Of a DNA stretch of 64,000 nt, positions 10,735 to 22,125 are shown one piece after another. The stretch is from Lepidodermella squamata (Eukaryota > Gastrotricha). The notes beneath the pieces were generated by a model. That model searched no databases. It saw only the letters and a program-made list of their open reading frames with translations, and was not told the origin of the DNA. A program made the translations under genes and the position numbers. The stretch lies in contig JBLDXI010000021.1 of NCBI GenBank assembly GCA_047495785.1, forward strand, positions 930,001-994,000, written 5' to 3'. The stretch's first letter is position 1; each line of letters begins with the position of its first letter.

Positions 10735-13151
10735 ATGGACGTCATTAAGATATACCACGACGATCAAGTTGCGAACGTAAGTTTCTTTCTCTTCGAGAAA
10801 TGCTGCCAATCGGTCATATAATTCTATGGTTCCAGCTTTTCAAATGTAGAAATGGCTGTAGAGTCGACAGGTTCTCCGCGGAAACAAAAGTGTTGGATTG
10901 CGGTCACATGTTTTGCAACAACTGCGTTAAAAAATGCTCAACTAATTTTGGATACAGCCGCGAAAAAGCGACGTGCCCGGAATGCCAGGCTGAGACAATC
11001 CCTCAATACTGCTGTAATCAGTTACCAACATTTCTCAAGTTCAAGCTTGCACTATTATTTTTCTCCAGCTTTCGTGTCTAATCGAAAGGTTGGGGAAATC
11101 AAACGATATTTAATCAAAGCTGCCGACGAAGAAGGCCAGGAAAGTTACGAATGCAGTGAATGGCATGACCAGATCGGCGATATATGCCGACATCAAGGAT
11201 TGATTGTCGAGCCAAAAATCTGCACCCATTGCGATCAAAACTTTTGCCAATATTGCTTTTTCCGCCACGCCGAACGACTTCGAATCGAAGCTGCGTGGTT
11301 TTCACAAAATGTAAATTTTAAAATTAATTTTTTTTTTAAATTTGAAATTTAAATTTTTAAATTCAAAATTCAGTATTTAAAATTCAAAATTCAAATTCAA
11401 TTTAAATGAAATAAAAAAATTTGAAATGTTTAAATATTGATGTAATTAAATTTTCTTAATTACTTTTCAAATATTGACCTGAATTTTTTTCAAATAAAAC
11501 ATGATTTCTCTCTTGTCAAAGTTCAAAAAACGATGGGAACCAGCAAGCCAATGGGTCAAAAGCAATGCGCCATCCTTAGCAGAATCTGTCCGAGACCAGG
11601 TCAAGAAAGCTAAGGAGGACTTGCAACTTGCTTGCGAAAAGTTCGAGCAGAAAATACTGGCTGAAATTAGGAATTACAGAAATTGCCTACTCAAAGAACT
11701 CGACGAGCACGAAGCGAAACATTTAGCAGAAATCGATCGCCTGAACGATTTTGCTAAAACCAACCCTGAAGTTGACCCGGGCCGCAAAATTGCTGAAATA
11801 AACGCAGCTCCTTTGAGCCAAGTTTCGCCCAATGATGTACTAGCGTTGCATGATCGAGTACGCGAATACGAAAATAACTTGATGGTGATTGAAAAATTAG
11901 CAGCAAATGGCTCGACTTCGATTGGCGAAATAAAGTTCTCTACTGGTGACTTTTCGATAGATTTCGATGATTTTTCCGGGCAAATTGGCGATATTGACGA
12001 AGAAATCACGCAGTTCGAAGCTGAAAAGGTTCGTTCGACAAAATCGAATCGGAAAAATTCTATTATTTCCCTAGGTTCCAAGAATGGCAGCTGAATTTCA
12101 CGATTTTGTGGAAAAGGGCGATTTGGCTAAAATAAAGGCTTTGATTTCAAATTTGCCGCCACACTGCGCGCGCTATCTGGCGGAAAGCGTTGACATTGCC
12201 AGCAAAACAACTGCCCTCCACAAGGCAGCTAAACACGGCTACTACGACATTGTTTGTTACCTTGTTGAAGAAATTGGCGCTAATATGTTAGCTTACGAGG
12301 ATATTCAAAAAGTCTACCACGACTATCACAAACGCGAGACCGCTCGGCCGATTCATCACGCGGCTAGGAAGGGCCATTTCGAAATTGTCGAATTTCTGTG
12401 TCTGAAAATTTACGAAAATTCTAAGCTGTTGGACTGGGAGAAAAATACGCCTCTGCTTTTAGCCGCAGCGTCTGGCCACCTTAAAATTGTTGAATTTTTG
12501 TTGAATGAAATGAAGGCTGATGTCGAACATAAAAATGAAAACGGGAAAACCGCGATAATTTCGGCCGCTGAAAATGGCCATATCGAAATTGTGAAATTTC
12601 TCATCGACTACGGAGTTGATTTTCGTAAAACTGATAAGATAAATTGGTCGCCTCTTCACTACGCTGCAAGTCGGAATGATCTTAATTTGGCGGAAATTTT
12701 ACTGGTAAAAGATCCGAATTTTCTGGTTTACCCCGCGGAGGATACTTTCGGCGGGACTCCGATAATGGCTGCCGCTTCTGCGAATTCAATCGAAGTTCTC
12801 AAGTTTTTCCTTAGCTTGCCGAATTACACCATCAACAGTGGGGATGATAAAAACGTCACCGCCTTAATTTGCGCTGCTGAAAATGGCCATTTGGAGTGTG
12901 TGAAATTGCAGCTGGAAAAAGGCGCTGATGCATCGATTTGCAAGGTCGACAAAAGAAAGGGCCGACTGGAAGGCGCGGCGATTCACCTGGCGGCTGCGAA
13001 TGGCCATCTAGCTGTTGTTGAATATCTAGCGGTGAGATATCCTGATGAGGTCACAGTGTCAATCGAGGGTCACCGCACTGCGATTGATTTCGCGAGAGAA
13101 AAAGGTCATAAGGACATTGTTCAGTTTCTTAACAATTTCACAAATCACTAG
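10735..13151 (+). CDS. RING / B-box-like / coiled-coil / ankyrin protein (TRIM-like E3 candidate)
   Basis: Five exons: 10735-10776, 10836-11013, 11069-11310, 11522-12028, 12075-13151; 681 aa. The RING is at residues about 17-70: CRNGC, then LDCGHMFCNNC, then TCPEC (first pair spaced C-x3-C instead of the usual C-x2-C). A B-box-like zinc module follows (CSEWHD, ICTHCDQNFCQYCFFRH) at about 105-145, then a helical coiled-coil stretch rich in Glu/Lys (about 155-250), then an acidic linker, then about nine ankyrin repeats to the end (for example TPLLLAAASGHLKIVEFLLN, TAIISAAENGHIEIVKFLID). Animal TRIM proteins usually end in B30.2, NHL or similar; ankyrin repeats are an uncommon replacement. Likely a ubiquitin ligase whose ankyrin region binds the target. 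The third intron is 211 bp of A+T-rich repeats; the others are 46-59 bp. AATAAA at 13196. Confidence 0.85.
11311..11521 (+). repeat. A+T-rich low-complexity intron
   Basis: Intron of the RING/ankyrin gene made of repeated AAATTC/AAATTTAAA motifs. It is four times longer than the typical intron here, so it probably grew by simple-repeat expansion. Confidence 0.6.
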
Positions 13152-13944
13152 CGCTTGTTTTTTCACGAATTTTCTTACGCTTTTTGCTGTTATCAAATAA
13201 AACATGATATATAAGGAGTGCGACTTTGAAAATTTGTTGAAATAGCGGGGTCAATATAGCAAATGCAGCCGTTTTTCTAAGACAATTCATAGATCAACGA
13301 TTGATCAACGAACATCCGTAAACAAGGTTCAGAAAAAGGTTCAGAAAAAAGGTTCAGCAATTTTGGTATTGTAGCTACTGTATTCAGCTGTTTGGTATTC
13401 AGCTACTGTAAATTAGAGTGTGATAGCTTGAAAGATGGGATCTCGGAAAATGGCATATATGATTTCAATTTATATGAGACGGATTAGGTTTAGCAGCCCC
13501 AGAAGTTCTACCGAAAATAATTAATTTCGAAAATGTCATCATAACTTTACCTGTAATGTCTTGTCTCGAAATAGGTATTGATGTTCATTGTACGCATCCA
13601 GACCTTCCTTTTCTTGGGCTATCCAACGGTATCCCACTCATCTGGTCTTTACCTTATCACCTTCAATTTTTGATATGCCAAAGTCACCGCATTATGGCAA
13701 GTCAAAGTCACCCCAATTTATGGTACCTGTTTCCATCGAATTTCCTCTGCAATTTTCATTCTTGTTTAACTTTTGATTAGCATTCTTATAAGTCATTCTT
13801 AACTCCCCAATGCCATATAAATCTGAAATGGCCTCTCATTTCAGGCTTTCTCATCTTGGCTGCTTCATCATACATACTTCAATCAATAAATCGCAAAATT
13901 ATTATTCCAGTTTTATTATTTAAAAAATACATCACATATCACAT
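13152..13944. other. Convergent intergenic region
   Basis: Holds AATAAA at 13196 (plus strand) and a minus-strand AATAAA (TTTATT at 13912-13917) for the two converging genes. Short direct repeats occur around 13327-13357 (AAAAAGGTTCAG units) and 13365-13410 (TATTCAGCT units). No supported gene. Confidence 0.5.
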
Positions 13945-16197
13945 TCATCTCGTAAGATAGTCGATGTTTCGTCGCAGATTAGCCGTGATATCGCGGCAGG
14001 CCGGGTAAGTCTTGAACATGTCAGCATAACGTCGATCAATTTGACACAAGGTCGCCAATAATCGACCAACCGCCAGGGCCGCAACCATTCGATCCTGGTT
14101 AACCCCACGCCGGAACGAACCAGTCTCTCCAGCCATAAACGAAGCCATATTTTCGACGAATTTTTGACGCTGAGCCGGGTTGGCAATCCAGCCAACTTCA
14201 GCTAAATTCACTAATGGCTTTTCGATAGATGGCCGCGTTATCATCGCATTAAAAGCCAACGCCAGATTAGCCAGTAAATAATAGTTGTAAAGTGCACCGG
14301 GTTGCTTCAAAAGCTGCTCTTCCAAGTCACGAAAAACTTCCTTCCCAGCTGATTTCATGATCATAGGCGCCTTTTCACCCAATCGTTTCAGGATGCCATC
14401 ACTAGGATATCTCAAACAGCCAGAAAAGAGGAAGCGATCTGTTAATTCGATCGCCGTTCGATTATTAAAGACTGCATCTACCAGCTTAGATTTGTTGAAG
14501 ACAAAATCAGCAAAGTCATTCCGAGAAACAGCGACTAGTTTGGCGATTATCGAAGTCATAAATTTAATATCATCCTTCTTTTCAAAAAAGCGATCATTTT
14601 TTTCGCAGCCTAACAGGAACAAACGCGTCGCCTCGACAACGGGGGCCGTGAATTCTTTCCAAGTTGTCAGCAATTCCAGCTGCTGATTCGAGACTTTGCG
14701 ATGGGTGATGATGCCATGCAGAAGTTCGATGATCTCCGTGAGTTCATCATCCGACATGTCAGGGTCGATGTCAAGCAGATTGTCGGCGAAAAACTTCAAC
14801 CGCGTAGCAAGATGAACGAATAAGAACTTGTTTTTGATGAAAAACGGCACGACTTTCGATCCTAGCTGTTCGACCAAGCCTAGAGGTAAGAAGATACTGT
14901 CCCAAACTGCGCCCATACCAACAACAGTCAACTGATTTGGGTCATAATGATGTTCATTCGAGCCATCGTCATCGATTGTTAGGGCGAGTTTATGCTCGGC
15001 GAAAGAAATTGCGAGCAAAACAAGCCAGACATCGAATGGCTTCGCGAATTCATTGTCAGTCATCATCCACTTCGGAAAGTAGGGCTGAATTGTACCTTCC
15101 TTGGCTCCGTACGAAAATCGCTCGGGTATTAAGGTTAGATCGCACTCGAGACCTACTTTTGGGCTGATTTTCTTCGGATGTTGCTTGGTGCCGCTGAAAA
15201 TCATTGAGGTGCTGAATTCGCTAAACCAAGGAAATTCACTGAGAACCGGCTGGACCAGTTCCCAATTGTCCTCGCACGTTATTTCAGGCGGGATGCGAAT
15301 CAAATCGATGAATTCGCGAAGTAATGGATCGAAGGCGCCAATTTTACTGCTAGCCATCTTCATTAAAACTTCACGATAAGTAAACGCAAAGCCGAGCCTT
15401 TGAATAATGCAGGCAAAGAAAATCGGCTGTTCCATGCAAAAGATTGAATCTTCGCTAACTTTAGAAGGTTTCACAAGTCGGAACAAAATTACAGATAAAT
15501 GAAGTTCGTGGAGACTGAGCAGATCTGGGCGTGAATTGGCCATCAAATCAGTCGATAAGTAGCGATTTTTAGATAATTCCAAACCGAAATGACGACTCTT
15601 CAGCTTAGCTGTTCGGCCCTCGCCGAGTGGTAACAGGTAATTGGAAGCATGAGCGACGTGATACAAGCTCTTGATAACAGGAATTTTCGATGTTTTCGGG
15701 TTCTCAATTGCAAGAACAAGGTCAAGGGCTTCCTTCATACTGGCTGCATCATTGGCATTGGGCGATCCTGACTGGAAGCCAAGTTTTCGATAGCAATCGG
15801 CTGTTCTTTGATCAAACCAAGAATTGTCGTAGTTGTAGTAGAATTTTCCCAAGAAACACAAAGCAACTGCCTCGTCGAACCGCTCAAGCTGTTGCAGAAT
15901 CTCAACGCTCTCTTTCAATGGATCGACATCGTATGCCATTTGCAGAGACGCAGCTTCGTAGAATTTGTTCACTGCATCTTCTAAGTGACCGTTTTGATGT
16001 GATTCGCGGGCTTGCTGCTCCAAGGCAATCCTTTCTTGCCGACGTTTTTCAACCGCGCAACGACCACCAGCGGCTCGAACTCGAATTTCATCGCAGAACT
16101 TGTTGACATCAGACCGGTTCTTTAGACTCGACAGAATTTTGTAAACATCTTCCGAGCTCGGCTGAATATTAGCGCCAAAAATCAATTCAAAGGACAT
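13945..16197 (-). CDS. Unrecognised 750-aa helical protein with N-terminal TPR-like region
   Basis: One uninterrupted exon from the ATG at 16197. I do not recognise the family. Residues about 50-150 look like a basic helix followed by tetratricopeptide-like pairs (REKRRQE-type helix, then DAVNKFYEAASLQMAY, ESVEILQQLERFDEAVALCF). The remainder (150-750) is mostly alternating amphipathic helices with conserved-looking aromatic stretches (LSEFPWFSEF, VGMGAVWDSIFLPLGLVEQL) and no signal peptide or membrane segment; such patterns are common in large alpha-solenoid scaffolds. No catalytic motif is visible. It faces away from the CCHC genes and converges on the RING/ankyrin gene; minus-strand AATAAA is at 13912-13917. 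Coding confidence is high because of length and lack of stops. Confidence 0.85.
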   Translation of the reverse strand: MSFELIFGANIQPSSEDVYKILSSLKNRSDVNKFCDEIRVRAAGGRCAVEKRRQERIALEQQARESHQNGHLEDAVNKFYEAASLQMAYDVDPLKESVEILQQLERFDEAVALCFLGKFYYNYDNSWFDQRTADCYRKLGFQSGSPNANDAASMKEALDLVLAIENPKTSKIPVIKSLYHVAHASNYLLPLGEGRTAKLKSRHFGLELSKNRYLSTDLMANSRPDLLSLHELHLSVILFRLVKPSKVSEDSIFCMEQPIFFACIIQRLGFAFTYREVLMKMASSKIGAFDPLLREFIDLIRIPPEITCEDNWELVQPVLSEFPWFSEFSTSMIFSGTKQHPKKISPKVGLECDLTLIPERFSYGAKEGTIQPYFPKWMMTDNEFAKPFDVWLVLLAISFAEHKLALTIDDDGSNEHHYDPNQLTVVGMGAVWDSIFLPLGLVEQLGSKVVPFFIKNKFLFVHLATRLKFFADNLLDIDPDMSDDELTEIIELLHGIITHRKVSNQQLELLTTWKEFTAPVVEATRLFLLGCEKNDRFFEKKDDIKFMTSIIAKLVAVSRNDFADFVFNKSKLVDAVFNNRTAIELTDRFLFSGCLRYPSDGILKRLGEKAPMIMKSAGKEVFRDLEEQLLKQPGALYNYYLLANLALAFNAMITRPSIEKPLVNLAEVGWIANPAQRQKFVENMASFMAGETGSFRRGVNQDRMVAALAVGRLLATLCQIDRRYADMFKTYPACRDITANLRRNIDYLTR

Positions 16198-17340
16198 ATT
16201 CAGAGGATTTCGACCAACACAACCAACACTCTTATCAAGAATTGTGTAGCAATTGAGCCGTTTTTTTTCTTTTTTTTCGATGCGCGTGCTTTATTGGCCT
16301 CATGCGACAGAACAATTAGATTACGCAATCGCTCGACGAATTCTTTCAGAATCCTTGACAAGTGAAAATTAGGAGTTTAATATTCAATGGCATCGAGTAT
16401 ATCAAATACTCTCTGCAAAAGTTGTGTAATAATTGGTTGTATGCTATCCGCAATTTTTTGCGCGACAAAAAATTAGCAAGTCGAACTTGGGGCAAATTAA
16501 AAATTAACGCGTAGAAGCTAAAAAATCAGGGTTTGGTTTTTTTTAACCTCAAAGCCAGTCACAGTCAATGAATCACTTCGCTCTATAATCGTAGCTCTTT
16601 CCTTCGTCGCGCTTGTTGAATTTTCATTTCGCAATTTTTGGTTGCGAAGAACCAATCGTAATAAAACTAATCAATTATAAGTTTGCCATTATTTTCGTCC
16701 GTTTTCATTATTTTTTACCCAGTTTTAAGATCAGATTGCGCCAATGAACCTTTATGAATCATTGCAACTACTTGGATTCATAGCAGCGGGACAATGGGCT
16801 TATTTGTGACCGGTGGATACAATCGGATAAGCTTGAGAGTCGATGAAAATCGAGACAAAAAGCAATCGATAAAGTCTACCTCCGTAGCATTGAAGAAGCA
16901 CGTGGTGTTTTTGTATGAAAAAAGACGTCGCACCATTGACGTCGTAAAAGAAAATACCCGGCGCATAAAAAAAATCCTGGCTGTAGTAAGTAAAAAACAG
17001 CAGCTTGTGCCTGCGTTTTATCAAAGCTCACGCAGTTGCTTAGCGCCTTCATTATTAATGGCGCGAATCCACATGAGAGATAGCAGACTTTAGACATTAC
17101 AAGATTTCAATGAAAGAAATCAGGCAACAGAAACGGCGCGCTGGGCCTGCTGGCAAGCTCTTACTGCCATCAATTGTCGAGGTATAGGACATTATAAAAG
17201 ACTTTAAATTAGGAAAATATTTATACGTCGCTTATGCGCTCCATTAAAAAAATTGGAACGCCTCATTTCATTGCGTCAAGTGCTATTCAGTTTTTTATTC
17301 CAAGTTTTAAACGCGTTTATTCATCATTATACAGCTTGGA
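16198..17340. other. Divergent intergenic region
   Basis: Separates the TPR-like gene (minus) from the first CCHC gene (plus). A TATAAAAG at 17193-17200 could serve the CCHC gene, 141 bp before its ATG. An open frame of 99 codons at 16794 shows no recognisable feature and was not called. Confidence 0.45.
17193..17200 (+). promoter_or_regulatory. Possible TATA box of first CCHC gene
   Basis: TATAAAAG about 141 bp upstream of the start codon at 17341; position suggests a short untranslated leader. Weak evidence on its own. Confidence 0.35.
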
Positions 17341-18237
17341 ATGGCTGAGTCTAGCGCAAATAGCGATTTAAGATTTTCGAAGACACAGCGAATCGAATCG
17401 GCGTTGAATGGCCGCATGAAAAGCGCGAATATTCGCGTTCTTCGCGCGATGCAAGTCGACGCTGCTTTCTCGGACTTCACCCGTCTTCTCGTTGAAACAA
17501 TGCTCAATGTGTGGCGCAAATTGGAGGAACCGAATCGTAGTACAGAGCTTGCGGCAATGAGTAGATTCGTCAACGAACTCGACATTTACAACCCGCAGTC
17601 GGTCGAGAAGTGCCTGTATTTCGCCCTCGTTTCGCCTAATGTTCGCAACATTGGCAAAGCTTTAAGTCTTTTAATTCCGATCGGTGATAAAATTTTTACG
17701 AACGCAATTTCAAATTGGGCAACAGCCGCCTTCGCTAACAGCAACATTATTCATGGAAATGGCATGTTTTTAACGAACCAACAACGACTGCAGGACTTGA
17801 TTATGTTTCGAGGCGATTTATCTCACGGCCGGCTGCTTAGTAATGGCTCGAAAGACGATCATTTGATGGAGCAAGCGCAAAGAGCTGTGGCGGATTTTAA
17901 GGCTATCGGCGTGTCTCTGGCACTGCTCATCGAAAGAACGAGCGATCAAGCCGCGCGGCATCGCCAGTTCAATCAATTGTCGCTGTATAGTTTGAACAGC
18001 AATTCGTACTACAACGTGTACTTCCCGGCGGTTAGAGCGAAGAAAAACGCAGGCGACGCATTGAGCGATCGATCGTCGTATAGATCGCATGTCACGTGTT
18101 ATATTTGCGGTGAGCCGGGTCACATCGCGCCTCATTGCCGCAACGTCACTTGCTTCAAATGCCACCGGGTTGGGCACTTTGCGAACAAATGCCCACTGAG
18201 CAGGCAACGGCAACATGCCGAACACTATTATTACTGA
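17341..18237 (+). CDS. CCHC zinc-knuckle protein with two knuckles, copy 1
   Basis: Single-exon 298-aa protein. The C-terminal part carries two adjacent retroviral-type zinc knuckles, CYICGEPGHIAPHC and CFKCHRVGHFANKC (C-x2-C-x4-H-x4-C), which usually bind single-stranded RNA or DNA. The upstream 230 residues are helical and not recognised; they include VDAAFSDFTRLLVETMLNVW and a region ending ERTSDQAA. The whole is shared with the next gene downstream. An intronless gene with Gag-like knuckles could be a domesticated retroelement piece, but no protease or polymerase is nearby and the N-terminal part could not be tied to Gag. AATAAA follows at 18310. Probably an RNA-binding protein. Confidence 0.85.
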   Translation: MAESSANSDLRFSKTQRIESALNGRMKSANIRVLRAMQVDAAFSDFTRLLVETMLNVWRKLEEPNRSTELAAMSRFVNELDIYNPQSVEKCLYFALVSPNVRNIGKALSLLIPIGDKIFTNAISNWATAAFANSNIIHGNGMFLTNQQRLQDLIMFRGDLSHGRLLSNGSKDDHLMEQAQRAVADFKAIGVSLALLIERTSDQAARHRQFNQLSLYSLNSNSYYNVYFPAVRAKKNAGDALSDRSSYRSHVTCYICGEPGHIAPHCRNVTCFKCHRVGHFANKCPLSRQRQHAEHYYY

Positions 18238-19002
18238 AATGCCTCATCATTATCCTTGTAATTTCGATGAGTTCAAAGATTTTTTGATACTCGGTCGATT
18301 TTTTTACAAAATAAATTCCATGATTTCTAATAAAAATGTTTTTCATAAATTACTTGATTGTCTTTTGATGAGGAAAATCCCAGCATAACAAATTTCATCG
18401 AAACCACGCGATAAAAGGTCATTTTCCCATTTCTTAATTTTCATTCATGAATTCATGAATTTTCCTAATTTTTCAAATTAGTGCTTCGGATCTCGAGAGC
18501 GAATGCGAAATTTGTCTTGAAAAAATGGAAATAAAATAAAAACATCCTAATAGAAAAAGTATAACGCATTGTCTGGAAACTAGAAAACCCGATTTAAAAT
18601 CGGACTGTCGAGCAGTTTTATAAATTATTTAATTATTACGATAGGCAAACAATAGCGTATTTAAACATTTAAACTAGCCAGCCTATCTTTAGCTCACCCT
18701 TATTGAACTCGGCTGAATTCAGTATATCAATCTCGTTCGTTTTACATTGATCATACCGATACTTTTATAGTGCGCAGATACAGCGATTAAATTATTTAGA
18801 CCTTGGCTTTGTTTTAGTTACCAGGGTTCGCCATGGTCGATATAGTCAGCGGGGAAAAATTTATTCCACCTTAATCGATCCAGACGAAACACTTACATTC
18901 GTAACAATCACAAGGCTGCATGTCGATCGGAAAGCATTTATTTTCCTTGCTGGCTTATCGCGCTGAAACAATAGTAGATACATTTATACTATTGTAGAAA
19001 AA
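18238..19002. other. Intergenic between the two CCHC genes
   Basis: Contains the AATAAA signal at 18310 and A+T-rich sequence. No gene seen. Confidence 0.5.
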
Positions 19003-20001
19003 ATGGGTGAATTGAAGGTGGCTAAGTTTCTTCCTCAGTTAGTGCCGCCTCGGCACAGCAATAGCGTCCCGCTAATCAAAACTTCGACGGCATTCACAAC
19101 TCCGAGCCCGGTTAAATCAGCTTCGAAAAAGCACGTCCACGCCAGACTGATCGACACAGCATTCGCGCAGTTCACATCGGCCATAGTCGAATCTCTAATG
19201 TCATGTTGGCTCAAGTTGGAAACACCCTCTAGAAACGCGTCTCTCGCAGCTATCGCGAGGTTCGTGCAGGGCTTTGACATCTTTGATCCAGATTCACTGG
19301 AAAAATGCTTACATTATGCATTAAGCCTACCGAGCGCGAAAGCGATAACGAAAACAGCAAAGTTGCTACTACCGAGGCATGAATCGATTTTCAACAGCTC
19401 AATTTCAACATGGGCGGAGTCGAACATGGATACAAGTAAGGATGAAGACGTAGAGTCTGGGATCGAAAACACCGATCCGCCCGAGGAGACGTTACCAATC
19501 ACTAATGAAGGCCGTTTATCCGAGCTGATAAGCATCCGAGCTTTCTCAGCCCTCGAGGTGAAGCGAGGTCCTTTCATCTTCGTTTCTCAATCGAACGGCC
19601 GCAACTCTTTGGATGAGCCTATTCAGAGTATAACCAGTAAAATGGCAGTTGACGCCGCCGATGATTTCCGAAGGCTGGGCGCATCTCTAAAATCAGTCAT
19701 CGAACGAACTTGTGACGTCGTGCTGGATCGCGATAGGAAATCGGCTGATTCACCGAGTTCAGATAACGAAGTCGCTGGCTATCGGTCTCGTGTTGTTTGC
19801 GCGTTGTGCCTGCAGATGGGGCACATCGATCAAAACTGCCCGGATGCTTTGTTAGTAGCGCAACAGCAGCAAAATCAATCATGGCGGCCTGTTCGAAATG
19901 TGGTGAGATCAACGGCAAAGACGCCCGCTGGTGGGATGCGTCGGAAATCTTTAGATTCAAACATTGCATTTCTTAAATTGAAACTGACCACTTTACGTTG
20001 A
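19003..20001 (+). CDS. CCHC zinc-knuckle protein with one knuckle, copy 2
   Basis: Single-exon 332-aa paralogue of the gene at 17341. Shared blocks include DTAFAQFTSAIVESLMSCW (against DAAFSDFTRLLVETMLNVW), LAAIARFVQGFDI (against LAAMSRFVNELDI), SLEKCLHYAL (against SVEKCLYFAL) and ERT before the tail. Only the first knuckle remains (CALCLQMGHIDQNC); the second is replaced by a Gln-rich basic tail. It also has a 40-residue N-terminal extension and an acidic insertion around residues 145-165. Presumably nucleic-acid binding, with altered specificity after loss of one knuckle. AATAAA at 20125. No introns. Confidence 0.83.
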   Translation: MGELKVAKFLPQLVPPRHSNSVPLIKTSTAFTTPSPVKSASKKHVHARLIDTAFAQFTSAIVESLMSCWLKLETPSRNASLAAIARFVQGFDIFDPDSLEKCLHYALSLPSAKAITKTAKLLLPRHESIFNSSISTWAESNMDTSKDEDVESGIENTDPPEETLPITNEGRLSELISIRAFSALEVKRGPFIFVSQSNGRNSLDEPIQSITSKMAVDAADDFRRLGASLKSVIERTCDVVLDRDRKSADSPSSDNEVAGYRSRVVCALCLQMGHIDQNCPDALLVAQQQQNQSWRPVRNVVRSTAKTPAGGMRRKSLDSNIAFLKLKLTTLR

Positions 20002-20645
20002 TCTTTTAATTTTTATGACTAACAACGAACGTTAAACCCTTCGGACGGACAATACCTATATCGAACCTTCCACGTTTACGCGTTTTTGCTGTTTTTGCGC
20101 ATTGCGATTACTGATCCCGAAAATAATAAAAAATTTGACTGACTTTGGTTTCGACTCGGCTTTTATTAATGCGCATTGATCTCTGCCCGTGGAATCGGAC
20201 TTCACCTACGGCTTTGGGTTAGGAAATCAATATTCAGCCGATCACACCTTATTCTCACAGCTCATTTTTCCATTAACAATTTTTTTCCAATCAATAAAAT
20301 GCCGCCCCTTGGCTTTTACAAATGCCATGTATATTTAATTATTCTGAGAAAAAACGCTACAGTTTTATGGTAGATTCAAGGTGTTAGAGCCTTGCGCTTT
20401 ATTGCCAAATTGCAGCTTAAAATAATTAATAAACTGGTGAATTCCAAAAAATTATCCAACACAATTTCGTTTCGTTAAAAATAAAATTTTCCATTAAGCA
20501 AAACACATGAAATTTGGCTAAAATCGAAACTCGATCGTTTTAGGGAGGATAAAATATATAGAGTGACTGCACAGGGCTGACGACGTGAAAAGCTGAAATA
20601 AAATCTTACAACAATCAAAATGAGCAAAAATTAATTAAATAACAG
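20002..20645. other. Convergent intergenic region
   Basis: Holds the AATAAA at 20125 for the CCHC gene and a TTTATT at 20398-20403 that may be the minus-strand signal for the aquaporin. No gene seen. Confidence 0.45.
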
Positions 20646-22125
20646 TTAATCGATATCTACGGCAATGTGAACAATTGGCTGGCCGTTGTTATGAGCTCGT
20701 TCAGTTTTCGGCGAGTTGCAGAGATTCAGCGCCGCATTCGCTATCGCTGCCGCAATCGCCCGATCGGGATTACTACCGCCATTAGTAAGCTTCGGCTCAT
20801 CGGGAGCCAACTCGAACGCAGATGCATTCGCGATCGATTCTTCGGTCGATCTTCTTTCATCAATCGCAGCCGCTTGAGCTCCATCTAACAGTTGAGCTAA
20901 TTTTTCGGTTGAAACTACAACGCTAGGATCTTTCTGGTTCGAACTTTGAGGCTGCTGGTTCGGCGGGGATTCCGGTCGAATCGAGGTTGAAACTTCTGCA
21001 ACTGCCGCGACGGGAGACATGCTAGTATGAACATCGCTATCTGCCTTAACCAGCAATGGGCTAGATTCGCCAGCTGTTGGCGAGTTCAGCCCTTGGATTG
21101 AGAGTAGTCCTTGCTTATCGTCAACCCTAGGCAACTCGACGTGGACGAGTGGGATGTTAGCTGGGGAGGCGAATGGGTCTGTCCTAGGTACATCATCCGG
21201 TGCTGTTGTGACAATCATAGGACACTCTGTTGTAGTAGTATAATCTCTCCTGATTGGGTCAGCAGAGAAAAGTAGCTTGTAAAGCAGAGCGGCACTGAGG
21301 GCGCCGATGATCGGCCCGACCCAGTACACCCAGTGATTCCCCCAAGAATTGGTGAAAACAGCCGGGGCGAAGGATCGAGCTGGGTTAAGGCTGCTTGTCG
21401 TGAGGGGGAAAGCGAACAAATGGCAGGCGAGGACGGCAAGACCGATGGTCAAAGGGATTGAACCATTGAGATCGGAACGATATTTGTCAGTCGATGCGAA
21501 ATAAGTTAAAACTACGACGAAAGTAGCCACAAGTTCAACCATCGCACCCCTCCCAGGGTCTAAAACATTCCGAGCAAAAATTAGAAAAAATTAGTTTAAG
21601 GAAGATCTTTCAACATACCAACATCTTGAGCTAGTGTAGTTAAACCAAGCTTCCCTCGATAATCGTCTGGAATGCAAAGCCTGAGAAGACCAGCACCAAC
21701 CAGGCTGCCCAATAATTGCCCGCCAATGTAGAGAAATGTCCGTACCAAAGTGATTCTCCCGGCTGCTAGCATTCCTATCGTTATAGCCGGGTTGAAATGG
21801 GCGCCGCTTATGTGGTACAAATTCCAAGTCGCCGTAGCAACTGCCAGCCCGAAGGCGAATGAAACTCGCAAAATTTTGCCTGTGACAAATAATTTCGATT
21901 TTTCAGGCTCGTCCATCGGCGCGTAATGCGGGAAAGAGTCGAAATTTCCCAGCAACATAGATCCACAACCTATGAATACGATAATTGCAACACCTGGAAA
22001 AATAAATATATTTTAATTGAATTTATTGAATTCAGGTAAAAGGTTTTACCAATGGCTTCGGCAGCAACAGCCCGCCATATTTGTTTCGTCGCAATTTTCT
22101 CGAAAATCCGATATTCGTCGCGCAT
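20646..22125 (-). CDS. Aquaporin with long cytoplasmic tail
   Basis: Three exons on the minus strand: 22050-22125, 21619-21993, 20646-21559; introns 56 and 59 bp; 454 aa. Six membrane segments and both NPA boxes: GAHFNPA and SSLNPAR. The selectivity-filter residues, found by counting back from each NPA against human AQP1, read Phe / His / Ser / Arg, so a water-selective pore is likely. The tail after the last helix is about 200 residues, Ser/Thr/Pro-rich and disordered-looking, much longer than in typical aquaporins, and may carry regulatory phosphosites. Its intron positions differ from those of the 52-63 kb cluster, so it is probably an older, separate paralogue. Confidence 0.9.

Noticed and set aside
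16794-17093. 99-codon open frame on the plus strand
   Set aside because: No recognisable domain; overlaps equally long frames on the other strand; no polyadenylation signal at a sensible distance.
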